64,000 nt of DNA, from assembly GCA_016714645.1 (NCBI GenBank), contig JADKCI010000001.1, positions 806,001 to 870,000 on the forward strand. Direction: 5' to 3'. Every line of letters starts with the position of its first letter. Within the stretch, counting starts at the first letter, position 1. The notes beneath the pieces are model-generated. The model made no database searches, was not told the origin of the DNA, and saw only the letters and a list, made by a program, of their open reading frames with translations. This document shows, piece after piece, positions 9,165 to 17,535 of the stretch. The translations under genes were made by a program, and so were the position numbers. Source of the DNA: Chromatiaceae bacterium (lineage in GTDB: Bacteria; Pseudomonadota; Gammaproteobacteria; Chromatiales; Chromatiaceae).

Positions 9165-9288
9165 GGGCTGGGTGGAGGCTGGCGGGGGTGTCGACAGCAG
9201 GGATGCTGTCGCCAAGCCTACAGGGACGTATTCACGGCACCCCCCTCGCCAGACACCACCCGGCCCAGGCAACCGAAAACTCAGGTAT
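9165..9288. repeat. intergenic palindromic repeat, copy 1 (with 51-bp core)
   Basis: A 51-bp core (9188-9238) matches the core at 24651-24701 at 50 of 51 positions. Inside it is a 7-bp hairpin (CGACAGC / GCTGTCG). Imperfect outer arms (9165-9175 with 9256-9266) enclose the core, followed by an ACCG..AAAACTCA tail also seen after the other two copies. It lies between the convergent engB and DUF302 genes. Confidence 0.8.
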
Positions 9289-9303
9289 ATCCCGAAGACG
9301 CCA

Positions 9304-9882
9304 TCAGAACTCGCCCTTGGCCGCCCCCCGCATCATCTCTTGGATGGTGGTGCTGACCCGCTGGGCCGCCGCCTTGAGATCCGGTGGCAGGGCCTTACCC
9401 CCATGGATCATGAGCTCCAGATTCATGGAATAGAGCCAGAGACGCCCCTGCTTGTCCTCGACCAGGGCGATGCGGCAGGGCATGAAGCCACTGTATTGGT
9501 CGCGGTATTCCAGCATCAGCTTGCCCACCCCGGCGTCGCAGAAGGACAGGAAGTTGACGTAGCGGTAGTCTTCCCCGGTGATGGCCTTGATCTGTTTGTA
9601 GAAGGGAGATTCGCCGACAAACAGGAAATTGCGACTGGTGGCGAGGCTCTTGAGGGATTCGATTACCTCTTCCGGAGTCAGGCCCTCTTCCACCTGCACG
9701 GCCCACATCATGGCGACGCCCGGGTCGCCCGTCTCCAGCAGACGCTGGCCCATTTCGCCATAGACGCGAGGGAAATCGCTGTCGAACTCGGACAGGGCCG
9801 GCGCCAGCCGTACATAGGCGTAGCCGAGGCCGATCAGGCTGGCTAACCCGATCAGGGCCAGCAGATTGCGGATAATCTTCAT
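9304..9882 (-). CDS. membrane-anchored DUF302 protein
   Basis: 192 residues. An N-terminal hydrophobic stretch (about residues 5-25) looks like a signal anchor or uncleaved signal peptide, followed by a DUF302-like periplasmic domain. The segment FLSFCDAGVGKLML, then YRDQYSGFMPCRIALVED, resembles the conserved core of that family. DUF302 proteins are often found in sulfur oxidisers and archaea and have no established reaction. The gene faces engB. Upstream, a long perfect hairpin separates it from a secreted protein gene on the same strand. Confidence 0.75.
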   Translation of the reverse strand: MKIIRNLLALIGLASLIGLGYAYVRLAPALSEFDSDFPRVYGEMGQRLLETGDPGVAMMWAVQVEEGLTPEEVIESLKSLATSRNFLFVGESPFYKQIKAITGEDYRYVNFLSFCDAGVGKLMLEYRDQYSGFMPCRIALVEDKQGRLWLYSMNLELMIHGGKALPPDLKAAAQRVSTTIQEMMRGAAKGEF

Positions 9883-9927
9883 AATGAAAGCTCTCCCCGT
9901 GGTGTCCCCGTTATCGTTTTAATGTGC

Positions 9928-9969
9928 CCCGGAAGGGTCTGGCTCCAGGGGGAGCCAGACCCTTCCGGG
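9928..9969 (-). terminator. 19-bp perfect hairpin between two minus-strand genes
   Basis: The stem 9928-9946 pairs perfectly with 9951-9969 around a 4-nt loop. It begins 20 bp after the stop of the upstream secreted-protein gene. There is no T run on either strand, so it may be a U-less terminator, an mRNA 3' stabiliser or an attenuator of the DUF302 gene. Confidence 0.6.
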
Positions 9970-9988
9970 TGACTATCCAAGCCGGTGG

Positions 9989-11050
9989 CTACCAGCGGTT
10001 ATAACCGCTGTTGGGCATCATCATGGGCGCTGGCATTTGGGCGGGATAGCCGCCCGACCAGGGCATGGGCTGGCCCGGGCCTTGGTAGCCGGGGCCACCA
10101 AATCCGGGGTTAGCGGGCGGGTAGGGCCTGGCCGGCGGGGCGCCAAAATCCTGACCATAGGGCATGGGCGGGCTCATTTCGCGACCCATGGGGGGCATGG
10201 GCGGCTGGCCAAACAGGGCCTGGGCGGCTTCGCGCTGCTCCTCGGTCATCTGGTCGATGATCTTGCGGTAGCTCTCCCACTGCGCCTTTCTGGCCTCGCG
10301 GCGCTGCTCGGCCTCCTTCCAGGGCGGCGTCTCGGGCATGGTTATACCTTTGGCGGCGGCTCGCTCGCGCATCTCGGCCCAGTGCTGGTCACGCAGGGCC
10401 GCCCGCTCCTCGGGGGTGGCATTGCGCATCTTTTCCATCTGGGCGCGATGCTCCTCGGCGGTTTCCATGTTCCAAGGGGCCTGATCCGGACCCTCGGCGG
10501 AGGCGCGCTGTTTGGCGCGCTCACGCATGGCCTGCATGGCCTGCTCGTGGCGAGCCATCCACTCCTGATCCAGGCCTTCCATGCCGGGGGGGCTGGCCCA
10601 GGCTGGCATCTCGGGCATTTCGGGCATCTCGGGGGGCGTGAAGCCCGCCTCGTCCCAGGGTGGCGACTCGGGCAGATTCAGGCCCGCCGCCTCGGCGCGC
10701 TTGCGGAGTTCCTCGTAGCGCTGTTTGCGCTTGGCCATCATTTCGGCGCGGCGCTCCTCCATCCGCTTGGCGGCGGCATCGGCATGGGCCGCCGCGGTGG
10801 CGCGGGCTGCTTCGGCGCCAGCCGGTGCCTCGGCCGCGGCTACCGGGGCCGGGCTGGGGGCCGCGGCCGCCGCGGGGGCGGGCGGGACCGGTGCGGGGGC
10901 GGCTTCCGCAACCAGGGGGGCGGGGGGTGCGACCACCGCCGGGGCTTGAGCGGCGGGGGCGGCGGCGGTCTGCGCCATGGCTGCCTGGCTCAGGGCTAAG
11001 CTCAGGGCCGCGGCCGAGGCGAACAGCAGATAGGGGGTCTTGTCGTGCAT
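9989..11050 (-). CDS. secreted Ala/Pro-rich coiled-coil protein with internal repeat
   Basis: A 353-residue exported protein of unknown function. A signal peptide ends near SQAAMAQ. A long Ala/Pro linker (about residues 28-80) is followed by a charged helical region rich in Met, Glu and Arg, and a Pro/Gly/Met-rich tail. A repeat is visible: RKRAEAAGLNLPESPPW in the first half and RERAAAKGITMPETPPW in the second. The MPEMPEMPEMP run and many Met residues could bind metal, but no known motif supports this. A strong AGGAGG site precedes the start. It may be a periplasmic structural or Spy-like chaperone protein; I do not recognise the family. Confidence 0.7.
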   Translation of the reverse strand: MHDKTPYLLFASAAALSLALSQAAMAQTAAAPAAQAPAVVAPPAPLVAEAAPAPVPPAPAAAAAPSPAPVAAAEAPAGAEAARATAAAHADAAAKRMEERRAEMMAKRKQRYEELRKRAEAAGLNLPESPPWDEAGFTPPEMPEMPEMPAWASPPGMEGLDQEWMARHEQAMQAMRERAKQRASAEGPDQAPWNMETAEEHRAQMEKMRNATPEERAALRDQHWAEMRERAAAKGITMPETPPWKEAEQRREARKAQWESYRKIIDQMTEEQREAAQALFGQPPMPPMGREMSPPMPYGQDFGAPPARPYPPANPGFGGPGYQGPGQPMPWSGGYPAQMPAPMMMPNSGYNRW

Positions 11051-11445
11051 GGGTTAGTTCCTCCTGGGATTTTGGTAATGCGTGGCGCCCGACCGATCCG
11101 ACATGGATGGGCACAGGGACTCTTGCATTCTAGTATTCGTTGCCCGGCTTGTCGTCCCCTCCCGAGTGGAATTGCGGTGCCCCGGGCCCTGGCTACCGGG
11201 ACATGGCCCCACCCCGGCGCCTGAGGTTGTGGGCCTGGGGTTGCTGGACCCCGCCACCTTGATGCTGGCAGACTCTAACCCCGCGCAGGGCCGGGAGCCT
11301 TGTCCCTGGGCCCAACAATTTTGATCGCCACCCTGACGCCGGCCCATCCAAACTTATAGAATCTCGCCCCGGGGGATGCCAAGGGCTTGCGGCCGTGAGC
11401 CAGGCACGGGGCCTCTCAGGATCAATCTCAGCCAGGAGACGGAGG
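11051..11445. other. 395-bp intergenic region between divergent genes
   Basis: Should contain promoters for the secreted protein (minus) and the phosphohexomutase (plus). On the plus strand a TATAGA near 11355 is a possible -10, but no convincing -35 stands at normal spacing. AGGAG near 11433 serves the plus-strand gene. No RNA gene or coding frame was convincing here. Confidence 0.4.
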
Positions 11446-12934
11446 ATGCAAATCGGGGATCTGATGGTCCAAAGCGGGGTCCAGTTCGGCACCAGCGGGG
11501 CACGGGGACTGGCGGTGGAGATGACGGACCGCGTCTGTTACGCCTATACGCTCGGCTTCCTCCAGTATGTCGCTGCCAGCGGCGCGCTCCAACCGGGCGG
11601 CGAGGTGGCCCTGGCGGGGGACTATCGCCCCAGCACCGGCCGCATCCTGGCCGCTTGCGCCCAGGCGGTGGGCGATCTGGGTTACCGGCCGCGCTATGTC
11701 GGTCGCATCCCCAGCCCGGCCGTCGCCGCCTTCGGCATGGCCCAGGGGATGCCGAGCCTCATGGTCACCGGCAGCCACATCCCCGATGATCGCAACGGCA
11801 TCAAGTTCAATCTGCCGACCGGGGAGATCATGAAGGAGGACGAGGCCGGCATCCGCGCCCAGGTGGTCGAGTTGCCCGGTAGCCTTTTCGCGGCGGATGG
11901 CGCCTGGGTTCCCGGCGCGGTACCGAAACTGCCTCCGGAGGATGCCGCCGGTTACCAGGCTTACGTGGCCCGCTATCTGGACTTCTTCCCGGCGGGCTGC
12001 CTGGCTGGCTTGAGTATCGGCCTCTACGAACACTCCAGCGTCGCCCGCGATGCCTTTTTTCGAGGTCCTCACCGGATTGGGGGCCCAGGTGGACCGGCTG
12101 GGCCGCTCCGAGGTCTTCATCCCCGTCGATACCGAGGCCATCCGCCCCGAGGATGTCATCCTGGGCCGGCAATGGGCGGCCAGCGGCCAGTACCAGGCCC
12201 TGGTCTCCACGGATGGCGATGGCGACCGGCCCCTGGTGTCCGACGAGCGGGGTGAATGGCTGCGTGGCGATGTCACGGGTATTCTCTGTGCCCGCTATTT
12301 GGGCGCCGATGGCGTGGCGACCCCGGTAAGCTGCAACACCGCCCTGGAGAAGAGCGGCTGGTTTTCGGCCATTCGGCGCACGCGCATCGGCTCGCCCTAC
12401 GTCATTACCCGCATGACGGCGCTGGTGGCGGAGGGCTTGACGACCGTCGTGGGTTACGAGGCCAATGGCGGCTTCCTCACCGCCACCGATCTGATGATGG
12501 CGGGTCGTCGCTTGCCGGCCCTGCCCACCCGGGACGCCCTCCTGGTCGCCATCGCCCTCTTGCTCGCGGCCCAGGAGCAGGGCATCACCCTCTCCGCCCT
12601 GGCCGCGAGCCTGCCCCCTCGCTTCACGGCCAGCGATCGTCTCAAGGACTTTCCGACGGCCCTCAGTCGGGAGCATCTGGGTGCCCTGACCAGCGGGGAT
12701 ATCCAGGGTGACCTCCAGGCGGCGGAGGCCCTGTTCGGGGGGCGATTCGGGTCCGTGGACGCCATCGATAACACCGATGGCGTGCGCATCACCTTCGCCA
12801 GCGGCGAGATCGCCCATCTGCGCCCCTCCGGCAACGCCCCCGAACTGCGTGCCTACACCGAGGCCGACAGCCTGGAGCGGGCCTGGGCAATGAATCGCCA
12901 GTGCCTGGAATTGCTGGCGGGCTGGCGGCGCTAG
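11446..12934 (+). pseudogene. phosphomannomutase/phosphoglucomutase, single-base frameshift
   Basis: An alpha-D-phosphohexomutase split over two frames. Frame one (from ATG 11446) carries the phosphoserine loop TGSHIPDDRNGIKF. Frame two carries the metal loop TDGDGDRP, the sugar loop EANGGF and the phosphate loop RPSGNAPELRAY. All four active-site loops are therefore present. The frames meet at a run of six T (12055-12060): removing one T gives a continuous protein reading SSVARDAFFEVLTGLG and about 495 residues long, normal for the family. So it is a one-base insertion: either a sequencing error, a recent mutation, or a slippage site. Outside the T run nothing is damaged. The natural substrate (mannose or glucose phosphate) cannot be decided. 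Confidence 0.85.
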
Positions 12935-12981
12935 GCGGGCCCACCAAGACTGAAATTTATTGCGATCAGGAGGTAAAGTCC

Positions 12982-13485
12982 ATGAGATTCCATCACGCGT
13001 TCCTGGGTGCGGGCCTGGCCCTGGCCTTTTCACCCCTGCTGGCCCAGTCCGGGTCCGAGACGAAGGCGAGTGCCAGCCCCAGCCTCTGGTCCAAGGCTGG
13101 TGCCCAGGTGCAGGAGGCCGCCGGCGCCGTGGGTTCGGCCACCACCGAAACCGCCACCCAGGGCTGGGAGGCCACCAAGCAGCAGTCCAGCAGCGTCTGG
13201 GAGGCGACCCAGGCGCATACCCAGCGGGGTTGGCAGGCGACGAAGGACTTTACCACCCAGGGTTGGGAGGCGACCCAGTCCTATACTCAGGAGAAATGGG
13301 AGGCCGCCAAGGGGGCCACCACCGATACGGTGGAGCAGGTCCAGGCCCCCTTCAAGCCCACCAAGCAACCGGCCAGGCCGGCACCGGCCCCCATCCAGTC
13401 CTCGCGGCAGGCCCCTCCGTCCGCCGCTCCAGCCTTGCCCGCCGCCGGTTTTGACGAACCTGCGCCATTAAAGCCGGCCCCCTAA
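12982..13485 (+). CDS. exported protein with five Trp-containing 11-residue repeats (LEA-like)
   Basis: 167 residues. The start at ATG 12982 follows a perfect AGGAGGT site. A signal peptide ends near LLAQS. Residues encoded by 13162-13326 form five consecutive 11-residue units, each with Trp at position 2: GWEATKQQSSS, VWEATQAHTQR, GWQATKDFTTQ, GWEATQSYTQE, KWEAAKGATTD. Undecad periodicity of this kind is known from group 3 LEA proteins and gives amphipathic helices. A Pro/Ala-rich tail follows. I infer a periplasmic stress or membrane-associating protein; no closer family is recognised. Confidence 0.7.
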   Translation: MRFHHAFLGAGLALAFSPLLAQSGSETKASASPSLWSKAGAQVQEAAGAVGSATTETATQGWEATKQQSSSVWEATQAHTQRGWQATKDFTTQGWEATQSYTQEKWEAAKGATTDTVEQVQAPFKPTKQPARPAPAPIQSSRQAPPSAAPALPAAGFDEPAPLKPAP

Positions 13486-13764
13486 CCTGGGGCCGTGGCG
13501 CCGACGGATTTCCTCGACGAGTAAGGAGCGCAACCAGGGGAGAATCAGCTACCAACATCCTTGCCCATGGTCCTTGGTAAGGCTAATATCGGGGCCATAC
13601 CGGTCTAGGCTGGTGGATTTTCCTGTCCGTACGCGGGAGCGAGGTTCCCAAGGACCCAGGCCTGCCGCACCGTGTTGCGGGCCGCACGGCAGCGAGGCCG
13701 AGCAGTCATGCGGTTCCCATCTGCCTCGCCGCTGCGAATAGTCTTCTTATGGTCTAGAGAGTTG

Positions 13765-14775
13765 ATGCCACGCGCCGATCTGATTGTCGATCTGGTCAAG
13801 GCCGGCACCCGGGGTGATCGGGGCGCCTTCGCGCGTCTTGTCGAATCCATGGCAGCCGAGGAGCGGGCGAAGAACCATTCTCTGCTCGCCGACCGGCTGG
13901 TGCAGGGTCTGAACCTCAACGGCAACGGCCGCAAGCCGCTCGGACTTGCGGTCCCCGACGAGAAGGCCGCCGAACTGCTGCACGAGATCGTACCGAGGCG
14001 GTCGTTAGCCTCCCTGGTCCTGCCCAATGTGGCGCGCATCGCCTGCGGCGAACTCGTCGAAGAGCACCACCGCACCGACTTACTGCGGACCTACAACCTA
14101 GAACCTCGGCATCGGGTGCTGCTGGCCGGGCCTCCAGGCAACGGTAAGACCACGTTGGCTGAGGCCCTTGCAGACGCCCTCATGGTGCCGCTGTACGTCG
14201 TTCGCTACGAGGCGGTCATTGGTAGCTTCCTCGGCGAGACTTCCCAGCGCCTGCGTCGGGTGTTCGAACATGTCGCGAGCCGGCGCTGTGTCTTGTTCTT
14301 CGACGAGTTCGATACCTTGGGCAAGGAACGGGGCGATACCCACGAGACCGGGGAGATCAAGCGCGTCGTCAGTACCCTCTTGATGCAGATCGATGCCCTG
14401 CCAAGCCATGTTGTGACCGTCGTCGCCAGCAACCACCCGGAGTTGCTCGACCGTGCGGTCTGGCGCCGTTTCCAGTTGCGCCTGGAGCTACCGCCGCCGA
14501 ACCAGGCCACGCTCGAAGAGTGGTTTCGCCGCTTTCAGGATCGTCTGGGCGAGCCACTGGGTTGGCCACCCCGTTCGCTCGCGATGCGGCTCAAAGGTTT
14601 GAGCTTCGCCGAGGCGGAACAGTTCGGCGAGGACGTGCTGCGCCGACATGTCTTGGCGCTGCCCGACAGCAACCTGAAACGGATCGTACAAACCAGGCTT
14701 GAGGCTTGGCAGCAGCGGTTTACCGTCAAGCTTGGCGAACCAGCGCTGGCAACAGACCGGACAGAGGATTCATGA
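13765..14775 (+). CDS. AAA+ ATPase partnered with subtilisin-like protease
   Basis: 336 residues. Walker A is GPPGNGKT at 122-129. Walker B has Asp180-Glu181 in VLFFDEFDTL. Sensor 1 sits in VVASNHPELLD, followed by an Arg-rich WRRF segment that may hold the Arg finger. The N-terminal 100 residues are helical and family-unknown. This resembles the SpoVK/FtsH-type classical AAA fold without its own protease domain. The start ATG 13765 is chosen for protein-like composition; the open frame reaches further upstream. Its stop overlaps the start of the S8 peptidase gene by 4 bp, so the two proteins are almost surely made together. It lies directly upstream of a type I restriction operon. A regulated unfoldase-protease pair acting in conflict or stress is an inference. 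Confidence 0.8.
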   Translation: MPRADLIVDLVKAGTRGDRGAFARLVESMAAEERAKNHSLLADRLVQGLNLNGNGRKPLGLAVPDEKAAELLHEIVPRRSLASLVLPNVARIACGELVEEHHRTDLLRTYNLEPRHRVLLAGPPGNGKTTLAEALADALMVPLYVVRYEAVIGSFLGETSQRLRRVFEHVASRRCVLFFDEFDTLGKERGDTHETGEIKRVVSTLLMQIDALPSHVVTVVASNHPELLDRAVWRRFQLRLELPPPNQATLEEWFRRFQDRLGEPLGWPPRSLAMRLKGLSFAEAEQFGEDVLRRHVLALPDSNLKRIVQTRLEAWQQRFTVKLGEPALATDRTEDS

Positions 14776-17378
14776 GCAACGGAGATCGCCTGCCGCTTCT
14801 CCTCTTTCAACATCCTGTGCCGGCGACAAAGCCATCTGGTCGCTTTGGTCGCCCAAGGTTCAGTCCCCGCTCGCGGCAGGCGGTCGCCGCCTATCTCGAT
14901 CCCAAGCTGACCCGTCTCGAACAGGCCCTCGCAGCCGAGCGCATCCGCCTCCGGGCAAGCGCAGCAGGGATTGAGCCGGAGATGGCACTGGTCATCGAGC
15001 TTGCCACCGATCCGAACAACTTCGTGGCCGCCGCCAGGGCGATCGGTCTCGAATGGCTCGCCGAGGACGAGATAGACCTTGACCCCAGCGAAACCATCTA
15101 CCCGCTCAACGCCAAGGGCCAGCCTCAGGACAAGCCCTATCGCGGGCGCCTCTTTCTCACCATGACTGATCGCCGAGCACTCGACGAACTACTGAACCGG
15201 TGGCGCCGGTGGCGGGATGACCCCAACGCGGTCTGGCCCTATGGCGAGACGGCTTGGCGGGACATTTTCCCCCTGATCGTCGATATCCGACCCTGGGGTA
15301 TCGAGGACCGGCTGCGGGAGACCGGGGTACTGGAGGACCTCGCGGAGCGCATCGGCGCTGGCGAGGGAACCATGCCCTTCGAGGCCGAGCTTTGGTACAG
15401 GCAGACCGCGGAACGGCGCGCCTTGGCCGAGGCCGAGGTCGGCCGGTTGATCAGCGACCTGGGCGGGACGGTGGCGACCCGGTTTCAACTCGCCGACATC
15501 CGCTACCACGCGGTCATTGGGGAGATCCCCGCCGGGGCCGCGTCGCTCCTGCTCGACGAAGACCGCAATATCGATCTCCTACGCTGCAATGATGTCTGGC
15601 TTCTCCGGCCGGTTGGACAATGCGCCGTCCCCTTGATCCTCGCGCCGGAGGCGGGGGAGGCGGGGGAGGCCGCAATACAACCAACGGAACGGCCTAATCC
15701 GGCACTGCCGCCCGTCGTGGCGCTGTTCGATGGCGTCCCCCTGGTCGGCCACACGCTTCTGAAAGACCGGTTGATCATCGACGACCCGGACAGCTATGAG
15801 TCCGACGCCCCAGCACAGCACCGGATGCACGGGACCTCCATGGCGTCGCTCATCGTCCATGGCGAGCTGGACGCGGCCGAGTTACCGCTAGCCCGCCGCG
15901 TCTACTGCCGGCCCATCCTGGTCCCCCAGGTCAACGCCCGTAACTCCGCAGAGCACATCCCGGAGGGCGTTCTTCCAGTCGACCTGATTCACCGGGCCGT
16001 ACGCCGGCTCTTTGAGGGCGAAGGCGGCACCGAGGCCCAGGCCCCTGAGATTCGCATCGTCAACCTCTCCGTCGGCGACCCTTCCCGGGCCTTCCTTCAT
16101 AGCCTGAGCCCCTGGGCTCGGTTACTCGACTGGCTCTCGTTCAAGTACGGGGTGCTTTTCATCGTGAGCGCCGGCAACCACGCAGACGCCATAGCCCTAG
16201 ACCTGTCGAGGACCGCCTGGTCCAATGTTGACGCACAGGCCCGCGAGGCGGCCATACTGAGCGCGCTCAAGGCAAACGCCCGCAACCGCCGCATCCTGTC
16301 ACCCGCCGAGTCCATCAATGCCCTGACCGTCGGGGCCGCCCATGCGGACACCTGTTCGCAAGGCCCTCACGCGACCTACCACTGCGATCCGTTCCCGACG
16401 CGGTCCTTGGCAAGCCCAATCAGCGCCAACGGCCTCGGATTCCGGCGGGCACTCAAGCCGGAGATCCTGATGCCTGGCGGACGGCAGATCTACGAAGAGG
16501 CTGTAGGCACGGGCTCCCAGGACATTCGGCTCGTCCCCCTACAGACCTACGGGCCGCCGGGGCAGAAGACCGCAGTCCCCAGTTCAGTGGCTGGCGAATT
16601 GGACAAGACGCTCTGGTTTCGGGGAACCAGCAACGCCGCCGCCCTTGCTACCCGTTTGGGGGCGCAACTGTTCGAGATGCTGGAAGCCCTGAGATCCCGG
16701 TCCGACGGCCCCGCATTACAGTCGCGGTACGACGCCGTGCTTCTCAAGGCGCTGCTGGTTCACGGGGCGCGCTGGGCCGAGGCGGGTGAGCGGATGCGTG
16801 GTCTCTTCAAGCCGGAGGTAGGCGGGCACAAGATCAAGGAACTGACCGGCCGCTTCCTCGGCTACGGACTCGTCGATCCGGAGCGCGCCCTGGGATGTAC
16901 CGAGCGGCGGGCCACCCTGCTCGGATTTGGGTCCCTGACCAGCGCCGAGGCCCATGCCTTCGCGCTGCCCTTGCCTGCGGACCTCAGCGGCACCAGCGGC
17001 CTTCGCCGCCTGACCATTACCCTCGCTTGGTTCACACCCATAGTGGCCAACCAACAGCGCTACCGAAATGCCCAGCTTTGGTTCGGCACCGACGCCAGCG
17101 ATTTGATCGGCGTAGCCCGTGGCCAGAACGGCTATGACGACGATTCCGTCAAGCGCGGCACGGTCCAACACGAGGTGTTCGAGGGCGAGAAGGCCCGCGC
17201 CTTAGCTGACGGCGATGTCGTGAGGATTCAGGTCAACTGCCGGGAGGACGCGCAGGGCTTGGACGATGCGATCGACTACGCCCTGGTCGTGACCATTGAG
17301 GTCGGCGAGGACGTGCCGGTCGCCGTCTACCAGCAGATCCGTCAGCGGCTGAGATCAGTTGTGCCGATTGCCCCCTGA
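14772..17378 (+). CDS. S8 family subtilisin-like serine protease of AAA+/subtilase pair
   Basis: 868 residues, without a signal peptide and so probably cytoplasmic. The catalytic triad is visible as Asp320 (VALFDGVP), His353 (RMHGTSMAS) and Ser620 (RGTSNAAA). The oxyanion Asn lies in SAGNHAD. The first about 310 residues form an unassigned N-terminal domain. About 200 residues after the catalytic Ser look beta-rich, as in C-terminal domains of large subtilases. ATG 14772 overlaps the AAA+ gene (ATGA) and has an AGAGG site. Lack of export signals, together with the dedicated ATPase, argues for an intracellular, ATPase-controlled protease rather than a secreted nutrient protease. The biological target is unknown. 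Confidence 0.82.
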   Translation: MSNGDRLPLLLFQHPVPATKPSGRFGRPRFSPRSRQAVAAYLDPKLTRLEQALAAERIRLRASAAGIEPEMALVIELATDPNNFVAAARAIGLEWLAEDEIDLDPSETIYPLNAKGQPQDKPYRGRLFLTMTDRRALDELLNRWRRWRDDPNAVWPYGETAWRDIFPLIVDIRPWGIEDRLRETGVLEDLAERIGAGEGTMPFEAELWYRQTAERRALAEAEVGRLISDLGGTVATRFQLADIRYHAVIGEIPAGAASLLLDEDRNIDLLRCNDVWLLRPVGQCAVPLILAPEAGEAGEAAIQPTERPNPALPPVVALFDGVPLVGHTLLKDRLIIDDPDSYESDAPAQHRMHGTSMASLIVHGELDAAELPLARRVYCRPILVPQVNARNSAEHIPEGVLPVDLIHRAVRRLFEGEGGTEAQAPEIRIVNLSVGDPSRAFLHSLSPWARLLDWLSFKYGVLFIVSAGNHADAIALDLSRTAWSNVDAQAREAAILSALKANARNRRILSPAESINALTVGAAHADTCSQGPHATYHCDPFPTRSLASPISANGLGFRRALKPEILMPGGRQIYEEAVGTGSQDIRLVPLQTYGPPGQKTAVPSSVAGELDKTLWFRGTSNAAALATRLGAQLFEMLEALRSRSDGPALQSRYDAVLLKALLVHGARWAEAGERMRGLFKPEVGGHKIKELTGRFLGYGLVDPERALGCTERRATLLGFGSLTSAEAHAFALPLPADLSGTSGLRRLTITLAWFTPIVANQQRYRNAQLWFGTDASDLIGVARGQNGYDDDSVKRGTVQHEVFEGEKARALADGDVVRIQVNCREDAQGLDDAIDYALVVTIEVGEDVPVAVYQQIRQRLRSVVPIAP

Positions 17379-17535
17379 TGGCTCACGGTTACCCCGTTGC
17401 GACGGGCCTTGATCCTTGTTCCGGCCGTCCCTGGGAACGCGCATACCTTGGCGGAACGACGATCAATGCCTTGCGACGCACAAAGGGAAAGGCATCGTCC
17501 TTGTTGGACGCAGCAGGTCGACATGAGATGGACCG

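Noticed and set aside
9049..9846. 265-codon plus-strand frame between engB and opposite the DUF302 gene
   Set aside because: It crosses the intergenic repeat and is antisense to a protein with clear family features.
10037..10999. 320-codon plus-strand Gly/His-rich frame
   Set aside because: Antisense of the secreted Ala/Pro-rich protein gene, which has a signal peptide and AGGAGG site.
13162..13326. CRISPR-like repeat array
   Set aside because: The 33-bp period is coding repeats of an 11-residue motif in one frame, not identical repeats with unique spacers.
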